The notes under the pieces were generated by a model that was given only the letters and a program-made list of their open reading frames with translations, did no database searches and was not told the origin of the DNA. Made by a program: the position numbers and the translations under genes. DNA of 64,000 nt from an uncultured Alphaproteobacteria bacterium. Lineage in GTDB: Bacteria; Pseudomonadota; Alphaproteobacteria; RF32; CAG-239. The stretch covers positions 1 to 64,000 of the forward strand of contig CAKQLF010000002.1 in NCBI GenBank assembly GCA_934254585.1, in the 5' to 3' direction. Below are positions 52,174 to 61,384 of the stretch, one piece after another. Every line of letters begins with the position of its first letter. Position 1 is the first letter of the stretch.

Positions 52174-53930
52174 TCAACTCTTCTTAAATCGGTTATAATC
52201 ATTTGAATATTTTTTCGCCCTTGCCAAACATCTGTTTTGATTTGTCCGACAACATCAAACAAACAGTTTTGATTATTCAACATTGCCTGACCGAGATTAT
52301 TATCAGCACAACGAAAAGCAATAGCCTTCAGACTGCCTCCCAATGACGAGCCTAAAAAACAACTGATATGCCCGCTTCCCACCAAACGGGCTTTATTTAT
52401 ACTAACATTTTTCAACAAAATCAAGGGTTCGGGATTTCCTGCGCCAAATGGTTCCAACAAAGCCAAACTATCGGCAAATTCTTCTGTAACCCCATTTAGC
52501 GACACCGCTAAATCAATGTTTAGAACCGGAGTTATTTTTTCTTTACCCAAACGATTTTCCACATAGTTTCCGACAAATTTTTTAAATTCCGGTATTTGTT
52601 CTTCTTTCAAAGAAAATCCGGCCGCCATAATATGTCCGCCGCCGGCTGTGATAACACCTTTTTCTTTGGCGGCAATAATCAAACTTCCTAAATCCACTCC
52701 CTCAATTGAGCGCGCCGAACCTTTAACCTCATCTGCTTCAATTGACATAACAAACGCCGGAACATTGTAGCGTTCTTTCAGTTTTCCGGCCACAATTCCA
52801 ATCACGCCCTGATGCCAATCACTGCCATAGGCAAAAGCAATCGGATATTCCTGCTCTTTGCTTTCAACCTGTTCAATAGCCTGCAACAGCACATAATTTT
52901 CAATATCTTTGCGCTCGGCATTCAGTTGATTAAACTTTTCTGCCAGCATTTGTGCTTCTGTTTCATTTTCGCTGCAAAGCAACCTGCTTCCTAAAGAGGC
53001 ATCTCCCACTCTTCCGCAAGCATTAATCCTCGGCCCCAAAACAAAACCCAAATGATATGAACTCGGAGCACTTTCCACTGCGGCTGTTTTCAACAAATTT
53101 TTCAGTCCGACATTCTGCTGTTTCGTCATAATTTTTAAGCCCTGACGCACATAAGCGCGGTTTAATCCCAACAAAGGTACCACATCGCAAACTGTTCCCA
53201 AAGCCACTAAATCCAACAAATTCATCAAGTTTGGAGCCGGCTGATTTTGATAAAAGCCCCGATTTCGCAATTCGCGGTTTAAGGCCACTAAAAACATAAA
53301 TCCCACGCCAACCGCCGACATATAAGATAAATAGGGATATTGATTGTCTTCATCAAGACGTTTAGGATTAATAACCGCATAAACTGACGGCAAAATAGTT
53401 TCCGCCTCGTGATGGTCAATCACAATAATTTCAAAGCCGTTTTTCGCCGCGCGGTTTAGAACGTCAAACGCGGTTGTTCCGCAATCAATGGTTATCACCA
53501 AACCGGTATCCGCCGCCTTAAATTCGGCAAACGCCAAATCGCTCGGGCCATAACCTTCTTCACGGCTTGGAATATGTATTTGCGGATTTATCCCCACACT
53601 GCGAAAAAAACGTGTCAATTCCGAAGTTGAAGTAGCCCCATCAACGTCATAATCGCCGATAATGGCTATTTTTTCTTTATTTATCACCGCCGACGCCACT
53701 CGTTCGGCCGCTTTTTGCATATCTTTAAGCACATACGGATCAGGCATAAGGTTTTGCACTTTGGGATTTATAAAATTATTAACTTCATTAAAAGCCACAT
53801 TTCGCACACACAGCAAACGAGCCAAAAACAGCGGCAAATTATAAGCCAATGCCATTCTTTCCACTAAACCATCATCAACAGTCGCCGTTTTCCAAACGTT
53901 TCCGCCCAAAGAAATGTTTTGTTCTTCCAT
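52170..53930 (-). CDS. recJ: Single-stranded-DNA exonuclease RecJ
   Basis: 586 residues, standard size. DHH motifs are in order: IIGDYDVDGATST, GLVITIDCGT, IVIDHHEAE, then the DHHA1 segment with SARSIEGVDLGSLI and the GGGHIMAAGF motif. The C-terminal OB fold is at about 460-580. It degrades single-stranded DNA 5'-3' in recombination and mismatch repair. It sits in the same operon as recO, 16 bases after the OmpA-like gene. Confidence 0.95.
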   Translation of the reverse strand: MEEQNISLGGNVWKTATVDDGLVERMALAYNLPLFLARLLCVRNVAFNEVNNFINPKVQNLMPDPYVLKDMQKAAERVASAVINKEKIAIIGDYDVDGATSTSELTRFFRSVGINPQIHIPSREEGYGPSDLAFAEFKAADTGLVITIDCGTTAFDVLNRAAKNGFEIIVIDHHEAETILPSVYAVINPKRLDEDNQYPYLSYMSAVGVGFMFLVALNRELRNRGFYQNQPAPNLMNLLDLVALGTVCDVVPLLGLNRAYVRQGLKIMTKQQNVGLKNLLKTAAVESAPSSYHLGFVLGPRINACGRVGDASLGSRLLCSENETEAQMLAEKFNQLNAERKDIENYVLLQAIEQVESKEQEYPIAFAYGSDWHQGVIGIVAGKLKERYNVPAFVMSIEADEVKGSARSIEGVDLGSLIIAAKEKGVITAGGGHIMAAGFSLKEEQIPEFKKFVGNYVENRLGKEKITPVLNIDLAVSLNGVTEEFADSLALLEPFGAGNPEPLILLKNVSINKARLVGSGHISCFLGSSLGGSLKAIAFRCADNNLGQAMLNNQNCLFDVVGQIKTDVWQGRKNIQMIITDLRRVD

Positions 53931-53946
53931 TTGCTAATTTAAACCT

Positions 53947-54435
53947 TTAATAAACATAAAATATTTCAACCCGACGATTTAAGGCCGCGGTTTTAGCGTC
54001 TTTTTCAATTTCGGCCGGACGGCTGTCGGACAAAGCCTCATAACGCATTTTATTGAGAGAAACGCCATCAGAAGCAAGAGTTTTCACCACATTTAAAGCT
54101 CTCTGACCGGAAATATTCAAATTTATCATTGTATGTTCGACTAACGTTGTCTTTTTGGTTCGGCTTGAGGCGTGTCCCAAAACTTTCAATTCCGTATTAT
54201 TTTTCTTTGCATAATCCGCAATATTCTGCAACAAGCTTTTTTCATCTGCGGTCAACTTCGCGCTGCCATCGGCAAAATAAATTACGCCGGCCATTTTCTG
54301 GGTTTTCGGTTTTGGTCGAATGTGAATAACAGGCTGCCTGCTTTGAGATGTATAAGCACACCGAGGACCACCGAACAAATCGGCGCAACCGCTAACGGCC
54401 AAACAGCCGCAAAACAACAAAATCAGAGCTTTCAT
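53947..54435 (-). CDS. OmpA-like peptidoglycan-associated lipoprotein
   Basis: 162 residues. A lipobox LAVSGC (Cys17) ends a short signal peptide, and an OmpA C-terminal domain follows from about residue 48 (GVIYFADGSAKLTADEKSLL; LGHASSRT; the C-terminal NRRVEIFY is typical). It anchors the outer membrane to peptidoglycan. It is smaller than Pal and has no TolB neighbour, so a Pal identity is not claimed. First gene of the operon that ends with parC; AGGAGATT SD upstream. Confidence 0.87.
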   Translation of the reverse strand: MKALILLFCGCLAVSGCADLFGGPRCAYTSQSRQPVIHIRPKPKTQKMAGVIYFADGSAKLTADEKSLLQNIADYAKKNNTELKVLGHASSRTKKTTLVEHTMINLNISGQRALNVVKTLASDGVSLNKMRYEALSDSRPAEIEKDAKTAALNRRVEIFYVY

Positions 54436-54597
54436 AGCAAATCTCCTCTAGTCAATTTACAATTATTTTAATGTATAAGCCCCCTACTGACAAGATTAAA
54501 ATTTATTTTATAACAAGTATATTTTTCTTTTATTGTTGAATATAAAATTTTTTTTGTTATACTGAGCGTTAGTATTCAGCAAGAATAAGGAGGAATT

Positions 54598-55065
54598 ATG
54601 GCAAAATTATTTAGATTCTTAGTGCTTTCACTTTTAGTTATGGCTGCCGCCTGCTCAAAAAAGGACAATTCACAGTTGGAAAAATTAATAATCCAGTCTG
54701 AGGATAGCCAATTTGAATATAATGTTGAAGTTGCCGATTCAAAAGAGCAGCTTTATCACGGATTAATGGGACGCAACAGTTTGGCCGAAGATTCCGGAAT
54801 GATTTTAGATATTAACATTGTCCCAAAGGATATGGACGTTGCTATGTGGATGAAAGACACGTTGATTCCGCTTGATATAGCTTTTATTGATGAAAATGGT
54901 GAAATTTTTTATATTTATGAAAACGCCGAGCCAAATTCCGTAAAACCTATTTATCCGCCTAAACGCCCGCGCGCCGTGTTAGAAGTGAACGCCGGACAAT
55001 TTAAGGCTAAAAACATTAAAGCAGGTGCAATGGTTAAAAATCGTCTGCTTGATAATATGGACTGA
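54598..55065 (+). CDS. DUF192 family lipoprotein
   Basis: 155 residues. Signal peptide with lipobox VMAAAC (Cys19), then the DUF192 domain (ELYHGLMGR-type start QLYHGLMGRNSL, MWMKDTLIPLDIAFIDENG, RAVLEVNAG). The family is small, exported and of unknown function. AAGGAGG SD before the ATG. It is transcribed away from the OmpA-like gene and ends in a strong terminator. Confidence 0.9.
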   Translation: MAKLFRFLVLSLLVMAAACSKKDNSQLEKLIIQSEDSQFEYNVEVADSKEQLYHGLMGRNSLAEDSGMILDINIVPKDMDVAMWMKDTLIPLDIAFIDENGEIFYIYENAEPNSVKPIYPPKRPRAVLEVNAGQFKAKNIKAGAMVKNRLLDNMD

Positions 55066-55087
55066 TTTTATACATTTCTGTTTTGAG

Positions 55088-55116
55088 GAGATTGTTTTTA
55101 ACAATCTCTTTTTTTT
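55088..55116 (+). terminator. Terminator after the DUF192 gene
   Basis: Stem GAGATTGTT / AACAATCTC with a 3-base loop, then T8. The further 146 bases to the tcdA end show nothing recognisable. Confidence 0.92.
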
Positions 55117-55262
55117 ATATAAAAATTGTTTGCAAGTGATGATAAAAAAATCTTGGCTTATAACTATTTATCAGCTAGGCAATAATTAGGCATTCTGCTA
55201 CTATAAATTTACATTTACACCATCGCAGAACACTCCAAAAACAACTAATACGTCTCCTTTAA

Positions 55263-55988
55263 TTAGTCAGCCGCTTCTTTATCTGTTTTCAACAAATCTC
55301 GGATTATTTCTCCGGCCATCAACAAACCGGCCACAGCCGGAACATAGGACATACTCCCCGGAGTTTGCCGCTTGTTACTGTCTTCAGCCGCTTCCAACGG
55401 AGTTAATGCTTCTTCTTCCGAATATACCACCTTAAAATGATTTATTCCGCGCTTGCGCAACTCACGGCGCATTACTTTAGCCAACGGGCACACCGAAGTT
55501 TTACTGATATCTGCCACCTTAAAAATTCCGGCGTTTAATTTATTGCCGGCTCCCATTGCACAAATAATCGGAGTTTCGGCCTCTTTTGCACTTTCCACCA
55601 AAGCAATTTTTCCAGCCACCGTATCAATAGCATCGGCCACATAATCATATTGTCTGAAATTGAAATCAGAAGCTGTTTCCGGAAGATAAAAACAGTTATG
55701 ACAAACAATTTGCAAATTCGGATTAATATCCAAAAGACGCTGTTTGGCAGCTTCCGTTTTCGGCTGCCCGATAGTTGAATGTAAAGCCAAAATTTGACGA
55801 TTTATGTTGCTCAAACTAACTACATCATTATCAATTAAATCCAGTGCGCCGACACCTGCCCGAGCCAAGGCCTCCGCCACATAACCGCCGACGCCGCCCA
55901 ATCCGAACACCGCGATTCTGGAATTTTTGAGTTTTTCAACTCCGTTTGCGCCAATCAGCAGCTCTGTTCTGGAAAATTGCGTAATCAT
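55263..55988 (-). CDS. tcdA: tRNA threonylcarbamoyladenosine dehydratase
   Basis: 241 residues. E1-like ThiF/MoeB fold: ATP-binding AVFGLGGVGGYVAEALARAG, conserved Asp in DLIDNDVVSLSNINRQ, and the TcdA-type AMGAGNKLNAG segment. It cyclises t6A37 to ct6A in tRNA. It stands alone between the DUF192 terminator and adhE. AGGAGAAAA SD before the ATG. Confidence 0.92.
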   Translation of the reverse strand: MITQFSRTELLIGANGVEKLKNSRIAVFGLGGVGGYVAEALARAGVGALDLIDNDVVSLSNINRQILALHSTIGQPKTEAAKQRLLDINPNLQIVCHNCFYLPETASDFNFRQYDYVADAIDTVAGKIALVESAKEAETPIICAMGAGNKLNAGIFKVADISKTSVCPLAKVMRRELRKRGINHFKVVYSEEEALTPLEAAEDSNKRQTPGSMSYVPAVAGLLMAGEIIRDLLKTDKEAAD

Positions 55989-56060
55989 TATATTTTCTCC
56001 TAAATTCTTTCACTTATTTTTTAACAACTTTTGAAAGCAAATATCAAGATTTATGTTCAA

Positions 56061-56098
56061 AAAAAACACGGAGTAAGTTTCCCTGCCCCGTGTTTTGC
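56061..56098 (-). terminator. Terminator of adhE
   Basis: Stem AAAACACGG / CCGTGTTTT with a 16-base loop. Read on the minus strand the 3' side runs into T8, so it ends adhE. Confidence 0.85.
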
Positions 56099-56113
56099 GT
56101 TATAAACAACAAA

Positions 56114-58720
56114 TTAAAGTTTGAAATCAATCACTCCGTCATAGGCATAACGATACATCTGCTCAATTTCCTTAAACAGCGGATATCGCGGATTAGAAAC
56201 CGTGCATTGATCGTCAAACGCCAATTCCGGCAGAGTTTTCATAGCTTCTTCCCAATCTTCCTCTTTGATACCCCATTCACGAATAGAGGCCGGAATATTG
56301 AGTTTACGTTTCATTTCTTCTAAAGCTTTAATCAAATTATCAACAGCTTCGTCATCGGTTTTGCCTTTTAAGCCGATACCGCGAGCAAACGCCGCATACG
56401 CCGCTTTAGTGTTCGGAAAACGATATTGCGGGAATGTCGCTTGTTTGGTCGGACAATCGTTAGCATTGAAACGAATAACCTGACAAATCAGCAAGGCATT
56501 GGCAAAACCATGCGGAATATGGAAAGCCGCGCCCAACTTATGCGCCATTGAGTGGCAAACACCCAAGAAAGCATTAGCAAACGCCATACCGGCAATAGTG
56601 GCCGCGTGATGCACTTTTTCACGAGCTTCCGCGTCACCTGTTTCATACGATTTAACCAAGTTTTCATAAATCAAGCGACCGGATTCAACTGACAATCCTC
56701 TGGTATAATCGGTTGCCATACTGGAAACATACGATTCCAACGCGTGTGTCATAACGTCAATTCCCGAAGCGGCGCACAAACCTTTAGGCATAGTCAACAC
56801 CAAATCGGTGTCCACAATTGCCATTGTCGGTGTCAAAGCATAATCGGCAATCGCATATTTTACGCCGGTAGCGTCATCGGTAATAATAGAAAACGGCGTA
56901 ACTTCCGAACCGGTACCCGACGTTGTCGGCACAGCCACCATTTCAGCTTTTTGCCCCATCGGCGGAAATTCAAAAATACGTTTGCGGATATCCATAAAGC
57001 GGCGCGCCAAATCCTCAAATTTTAGTTCCGGATGCTCGTACATAATCCACAAAATTTTTGTCGCATCAATCGGCGAACCGCCGCCAAGCGCAATAAACAC
57101 ATCAGGTTCAAAACTGTTAACCATATCCCGAGCCTTGTTAATGGTGGACAAATCAGGATCCGGCTTAACATCGCTGAATATTTTATATTGAATTCCCAAC
57201 GGCTCCAAAATATCGGTCAATTTTTTGGTGTATCCCAAATCAAACAAAGGCTTATCGGTCACGATAAACGCTTTTTTGCGCCCTTTTAATTCTTTGAGAG
57301 CAAAAGACAAGCACCCCGGTTTGAAATAAACTTTCGGCGGAACTCTGAACCAGAGCATATTTTCTTCACGTTTAGCCACATTTTTAATATTCATCAGATG
57401 TTTTACTCCCACGTTTTCACTAACCGCATTGCCGCCCCAAGAGCCACAGCCCAAAGTCAAAGACGGATCCAATCTAAAGTTATAAATATCACCGATTGCA
57501 CCTTGCGCCGACGGACAGTTAATCATCACGCGGCCGGTCGGCATAACATCGCCATAACGTTTAATTCTGTCATCATTGCGCACGTTTGTATATAAAACCG
57601 AAGTATGACCACAACCGGCAAATTCCACCAACGCTTTAGCTTTTGCCATTGCGTCTTCAAAATCTTTGGCTTTATACATTGCCAAAACCGGAGAAAGTTT
57701 TTCATAAGAGAATGGCTCTTCCGTTCCGATTTTAGAAACTTCACCGATAATAACTTTAGTATTTTCTGGAACTTTTACACCGGCCATTGCGGCAATTTTT
57801 GCCGCCGGTTGTCCCACGATATCGGCGTTGATACGGCCGTCTTTCAAAATTGTGGCGGCCACTTTTTCACGCTCTTTGGCATTTAAAATATAAGCACCGC
57901 GTTTTACAAATTCTTCTTTAACTTTATCATAAACGGCCTCGCAAACCACAACCGATTGTTCGGAAGCGCAAATCATTCCGTTATCAAAAGTTTTAGACAT
58001 CAAAACCGAACTAACCGCCATTTGAATGTCGGCTGTTTCATCAATCACGGCCGGAGTGTTCCCCGGTCCCACGCCCAGAGCCGGAGTTCCGGAAGAATAT
58101 GCGGATTTAACCATTCCCGGACCGCCGGTCGCCAAAATCAAATCAGCTTGTTGCATCAAATATTGCGTGCGCGGCAAACTCGGTTCATCAATCCAAGCGA
58201 TAATATCTTTCGGTGCGCCCGCTTTTACAGCTTCTTCCAAAATCATTTTTGCGGTTTCAATCGTGCATTTTTTAGCACGCGGGTGCGGTGAAAAGATTAT
58301 ACCGTTACGAGTTTTGAGGGCTATCAAGGATTTGAAAATCACGGTAGAAGTCGGATTTGTGGTTGGAATAACGCCGGCAATCACCCCGATTGGTTCGGCA
58401 AATTTAATCAATCCGTTTTCTTTGTCTTCTTCGATAATTCCGCAAGTTTTGGTGTCTTTATATTTGTTATAAATATATTCCGAGGCAAAGTGATTTTTTA
58501 TCACCTTATCTTCGGCCACGCCCATTCCGGTTTCTTCCACAGCCATTTTAGCCAAAGGAATACGCATTGAACTGGCTTTTAAGGCCACACGGCGAAAAAT
58601 TTCATCAACTTGCTCTTGCGTAAATGTCGCAAATTTCTTTTGAGCAACACTGACTTTTTTAATCAGGCCACCGATATATTCTTGTTCTTTTTGTTCATCA
58701 ACATTCAAATTTTTATCCAT
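56114..58720 (-). CDS. adhE: Bifunctional acetaldehyde-CoA/alcohol dehydrogenase
   Basis: 868 residues. Residues 1 to about 440 form the CoA-acylating aldehyde dehydrogenase, with catalytic Cys in FDNGMICASEQSV. Residues about 450-868 form the iron alcohol dehydrogenase (GGGSPIDATKILW; iron ligands in GVCHSMAHKLGAAFHIPHG). It makes ethanol from acetyl-CoA with NADH under anoxic conditions, building spirosomes in known members. It is a strong sign of a fermentative lifestyle. AGGAGGAC SD before the ATG; divergent from the OB-fold gene. Confidence 0.97.
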   Translation of the reverse strand: MDKNLNVDEQKEQEYIGGLIKKVSVAQKKFATFTQEQVDEIFRRVALKASSMRIPLAKMAVEETGMGVAEDKVIKNHFASEYIYNKYKDTKTCGIIEEDKENGLIKFAEPIGVIAGVIPTTNPTSTVIFKSLIALKTRNGIIFSPHPRAKKCTIETAKMILEEAVKAGAPKDIIAWIDEPSLPRTQYLMQQADLILATGGPGMVKSAYSSGTPALGVGPGNTPAVIDETADIQMAVSSVLMSKTFDNGMICASEQSVVVCEAVYDKVKEEFVKRGAYILNAKEREKVAATILKDGRINADIVGQPAAKIAAMAGVKVPENTKVIIGEVSKIGTEEPFSYEKLSPVLAMYKAKDFEDAMAKAKALVEFAGCGHTSVLYTNVRNDDRIKRYGDVMPTGRVMINCPSAQGAIGDIYNFRLDPSLTLGCGSWGGNAVSENVGVKHLMNIKNVAKREENMLWFRVPPKVYFKPGCLSFALKELKGRKKAFIVTDKPLFDLGYTKKLTDILEPLGIQYKIFSDVKPDPDLSTINKARDMVNSFEPDVFIALGGGSPIDATKILWIMYEHPELKFEDLARRFMDIRKRIFEFPPMGQKAEMVAVPTTSGTGSEVTPFSIITDDATGVKYAIADYALTPTMAIVDTDLVLTMPKGLCAASGIDVMTHALESYVSSMATDYTRGLSVESGRLIYENLVKSYETGDAEAREKVHHAATIAGMAFANAFLGVCHSMAHKLGAAFHIPHGFANALLICQVIRFNANDCPTKQATFPQYRFPNTKAAYAAFARGIGLKGKTDDEAVDNLIKALEEMKRKLNIPASIREWGIKEEDWEEAMKTLPELAFDDQCTVSNPRYPLFKEIEQMYRYAYDGVIDFKL

Positions 58721-58888
58721 AATGTCCTCCTGTTAATTCAATGCCATTTTATCAGAGAAATCATAAATAAGAAGTAAATTTTACAAACATTCCGTTCACT
58801 TTTTATTACCAATTATAACGTTGCACTTGAAAGCCATTGTTTTAGCCTTATATCATAATGCGTAAAATTCATTTTGAGGAGATAAAAT

Positions 58889-59299
58889 ATGAAAAATACG
58901 ATTTTAACTTTGCTGGCCATCGGCGGCATAGCTCTGTTCAGCCATAACGTTATGGCCACAAACGCGGCTCAAACCAACAATAAGCCCGTCAGCAAAATTT
59001 CAGACGTCAACAATTTACCGGACGATGCAGAAGTTGTTATTCAGGGAGTTATTGTTCAAAACCTTGGTGATGACAACTATCTGGTCAAAGATGACAGCGG
59101 CACGGTCAATATTGAAATTGATGAAGACTTGATAGAGGGCAACACCATCACTCCGGAAGCTATGGTTTTAATAACCGCTACTGTCGACAAAGATGATAAT
59201 GTAACCTCACTTGAAGCCGAAGAAGTGGACTTTTTACCCCAAAACACTCCAAACACGCCGACAACACCGGCCGCAAACAACACTTCAATGGCTAAATAA
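58889..59299 (+). CDS. Exported OB-fold protein (BOF/YgiW-like)
   Basis: 136 residues. Signal peptide (about 1-23, ending VMA), then an OB-fold domain (about 33-115: SKISDVNNLPDDAEVVIQG, DNYLVKDDSGTVNIEID) of the BOF family (YgiW/YdeI), and a Pro/Thr/Asn-rich tail. Family members are periplasmic and stress-linked in E. coli and Salmonella. GAGGAGAT SD before the ATG. Monocistronic, ended by a terminator that faces prepilin 5. Confidence 0.88.
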   Translation: MKNTILTLLAIGGIALFSHNVMATNAAQTNNKPVSKISDVNNLPDDAEVVIQGVIVQNLGDDNYLVKDDSGTVNIEIDEDLIEGNTITPEAMVLITATVDKDDNVTSLEAEEVDFLPQNTPNTPTTPAANNTSMAK

Positions 59300-59340
59300 T
59301 TAAATTATTTTTCATTGTTTATTCTTTCTAATTATTTCTA

Positions 59341-59377
59341 AACCAATCGTTTGCCAACCGATTGGTTTAGTTTTTTT
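59341..59377 (+). terminator. Terminator after the OB-fold gene
   Basis: Nine-base stem AACCAATCG / CGATTGGTT, 9-base loop, then TAGTTTTTTT. Confidence 0.87.
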
Positions 59378-60216
59378 CATATCATACTATTAAAATATAT
59401 TTCTATGGCACAACTTGCCTCCTCACAAGAACATCCATAGGCCGCCTTATCCGGAGTTAACGGCACACCGCCATCACTATAACAACCCAAAGTTGCCCCT
59501 TCGCTTACCTCTGAAGGAGCATTCATATAATAACAATCAGTGGCAAAATAATAATGAGAATTACTATTATGATTAACAGCTATATCAAACTTACCATTTC
59601 CCCAAGTGGCAGTGGCTATGGCCATACAAGCCTCTCGAGGTAAGTCCCAAATGGTTATATATAAATCATTTACATTACAATCAACCCCAAACCAAAAATC
59701 GCCGCCAAAAGGATTTTTCAGTTCTCCGTCAACCAACATTTCTTCATCAATAATTCCTAAGGTTTTAAATAGCTCAATATCACTAGGGTAACTACTATCC
59801 AGTTCATTAGGATAGTTCTCACTAGTCCCTCTAAGCTGTTTTTGATTAAGAAGAAGTGTCGTAAAACCACTAATAATATTAGCAGTTTGTTCTATAGTTT
59901 TATTAGTTTTCCATTTGGTCATCGCTTTAGAATAGCCGGCAATACCGCCAACGCTCAAAACTCCGATGATGGCCAGAACGCCAAGCATTTCAATCATTGA
60001 CCGGCCCCTTTGCATAACTCTGCTGTCATTGCCGGACGTGATCCGGCAATCTAGATTCGCGGGTCTATGCCCGCGAATGACATTAAAGAAGTGCCCGCGA
60101 ATGACATTAAAGAAATGCCTGTGAATACCACTAAAAAAATGCCGATTAATGACATTGCGCCCCAAAATCACCTCTAAAACCTGTCTTAAAAGCCCCGTTT
60201 TGTCACTTTTTAACAT
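59377..60216 (-). CDS. Type IV prepilin/pseudopilin-like protein 5
   Basis: 279 residues from the ATG at 60216 (AGGAG 7 bases upstream). Its leader of 71 residues starts like that of prepilin 3 (GLLRQVLEVILGRNVINRHF), has two exact HFFNVIRG units and the RPANLD block, then G71|RSMIEM and the invariant helix. The mature domain lacks PLHS and differs from the others, ending CSCEEASCAIEIYF. The candidate invertible segment B lies directly upstream. Convergent with the OB-fold gene. Function inferred only as prepilin-like. Confidence 0.85.
   Translation of the reverse strand: MLKSDKTGLLRQVLEVILGRNVINRHFFSGIHRHFFNVIRGHFFNVIRGHRPANLDCRITSGNDSRVMQRGRSMIEMLGVLAIIGVLSVGGIAGYSKAMTKWKTNKTIEQTANIISGFTTLLLNQKQLRGTSENYPNELDSSYPSDIELFKTLGIIDEEMLVDGELKNPFGGDFWFGVDCNVNDLYITIWDLPREACMAIATATWGNGKFDIAVNHNSNSHYYFATDCYYMNAPSEVSEGATLGCYSDGGVPLTPDKAAYGCSCEEASCAIEIYFNSMI
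60025..60155 (-). repeat. Palindromes plus 24-bp tandem repeats in prepilin 5 leader
   Basis: TTGCCGGA..TCCGGCAA-type and ATTCGCGGG..CCCGCGAAT palindromes, then units at 24-bp steps: two nearly identical (CGCGAATGACATTAAAGAAG and the same with a single change) and two diverged. They encode HFFNVIRG repeats. Confidence 0.78.
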
Positions 60217-60243
60217 ATTGATTCTCCTTTATTTTTTCTTCTT

Positions 60244-60426
60244 TTAAAGTCCAATTTAAACCACCGTTTAAAACGGACTCTCCACAAAGGAAAATTTCCA
60301 AAATCTCAAAACTCAAAAAAATGTTGAAAATATAAAAAGTTATTGCAATATTTGCACCTTTTCCGTATACTAAGAAATATAGCAAAAAAGAGTCCAAAAA
60401 TAACGGTGGTTTAAAACGGACTTTAA
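60244..60426. promoter_or_regulatory. Candidate invertible promoter segment B (upstream of prepilin 5)
   Basis: The two 30-bp dyad sites, 60249-60278 and 60392-60421, are identical in sequence and spacing to those of segment A, again with AC and GT centres. The interior has diverged, mostly in the half nearest the gene, but keeps TTGCAA, 17 bases, TATACT (60343-60371), pointing away from prepilin 5. Similarity to segment A continues beyond both ends, so prepilin and segment were duplicated together. Confidence 0.5.
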
Positions 60427-60454
60427 ACCACACTCTAACCAATTGTTTTAAACA

Positions 60455-60484
60455 GAAAAAAGAGCCTGACAGGCTCTTTTTTTG
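60455..60484 (-). terminator. Terminator after lpxA
   Basis: Stem AGAGCCT / AGGCTCT with a 3-base loop, A5-6 on the left (T run on the minus strand) and T7 on the right; it can work in both directions. Confidence 0.85.
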
Positions 60485-60502
60485 CCGTTGTAATTAGCTA
60501 AA

Positions 60503-61300
60503 TTAGTCGGCAATGGTAATATTGCGTTTACCGGCCAAAGATTCTTTAATAAAAGCTATTTGTTCCATAACCATTTCATTATCTTTAAACTTTTCTTCAG
60601 CCTGCGCTAAACGCTCTTCAAACGTACCGTTAGATCCCTTGAATATAAACATAAATGCGCGGGTGCAAGATTTTATAACACTTTCTTCAAAACCGCTACG
60701 CTTTAAGCCCACCACATTCAAACCGCGCAAATGAGCCGGCATTCCATTAGCAATACCAAACGGAATAATATCACGAGATATGCCCGAAACACCGCCAATC
60801 ATAGCTTTACGCCCGATATGCACAAACTGATGCACTGCGCAGTTGCCGCCTAAAATAACTCCGTCACCCAAATGAACGTGACCGCCGATTACGGCATTGT
60901 TGGTCATAATAACATTGTTACCGACAACACAATCGTGAGCAACGTGGGAATTAATCATAAACATACCATCATCACCAACAACTGTGGTTAAATGTTCTTT
61001 CGGAGTACCGGCGTGCATTGTCACATTTTCTCTGATTACATTGCGTTTGCCAATAATCAAACGTGCACCGGCCTGAAATTCATTGCCGTGATCTTGCGGT
61101 CCGCAACCAAGTCTGGCTCCAGGGAAAACCACTGTTCCCTCGCCGATTGTCGTATCGCCATATATTGTCACCTGCCCCAACAAACGCACATTTTCGCCGA
61201 TTTTTGCTTGTGAACTAACCCAGCAAAAAGGCCCGATTTCGGCACTCTCAGCGATTTGAGCACCATTTTCAACAACTGCAGTGGGATGAATTTTAGCCAT
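60503..61300 (-). CDS. lpxA: UDP-N-acetylglucosamine acyltransferase LpxA
   Basis: 265 residues. Left-handed beta-helix hexapeptide repeats (about 1-185; IGPFCWVSSQAKIG), the catalytic His in SHVAHDCVVGNNV, and the LpxA hallmark GGVSGISRDIIPFGIANGMP, ending in a helical domain. First step of lipid A synthesis. In most alphaproteobacteria it lies with lpxD, fabZ and lpxB; here it is alone on the minus strand. AAGGAGTAA SD before the ATG. Confidence 0.95.
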   Translation of the reverse strand: MAKIHPTAVVENGAQIAESAEIGPFCWVSSQAKIGENVRLLGQVTIYGDTTIGEGTVVFPGARLGCGPQDHGNEFQAGARLIIGKRNVIRENVTMHAGTPKEHLTTVVGDDGMFMINSHVAHDCVVGNNVIMTNNAVIGGHVHLGDGVILGGNCAVHQFVHIGRKAMIGGVSGISRDIIPFGIANGMPAHLRGLNVVGLKRSGFEESVIKSCTRAFMFIFKGSNGTFEERLAQAEEKFKDNEMVMEQIAFIKESLAGKRNITIAD

Positions 61301-61384
61301 AATTTTACTCCTTATTTAATCAATTTTGTTATAAAAAATCATAAAGACGATACCAATAAATTGCAACACACAAAAAGTTACAGA

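Noticed and set aside
60203..60442. 79-codon minus-strand ORF across segment B
   Set aside because: It runs through the inverted repeats and the prepilin 5 SD with no SD of its own; chance ORF.
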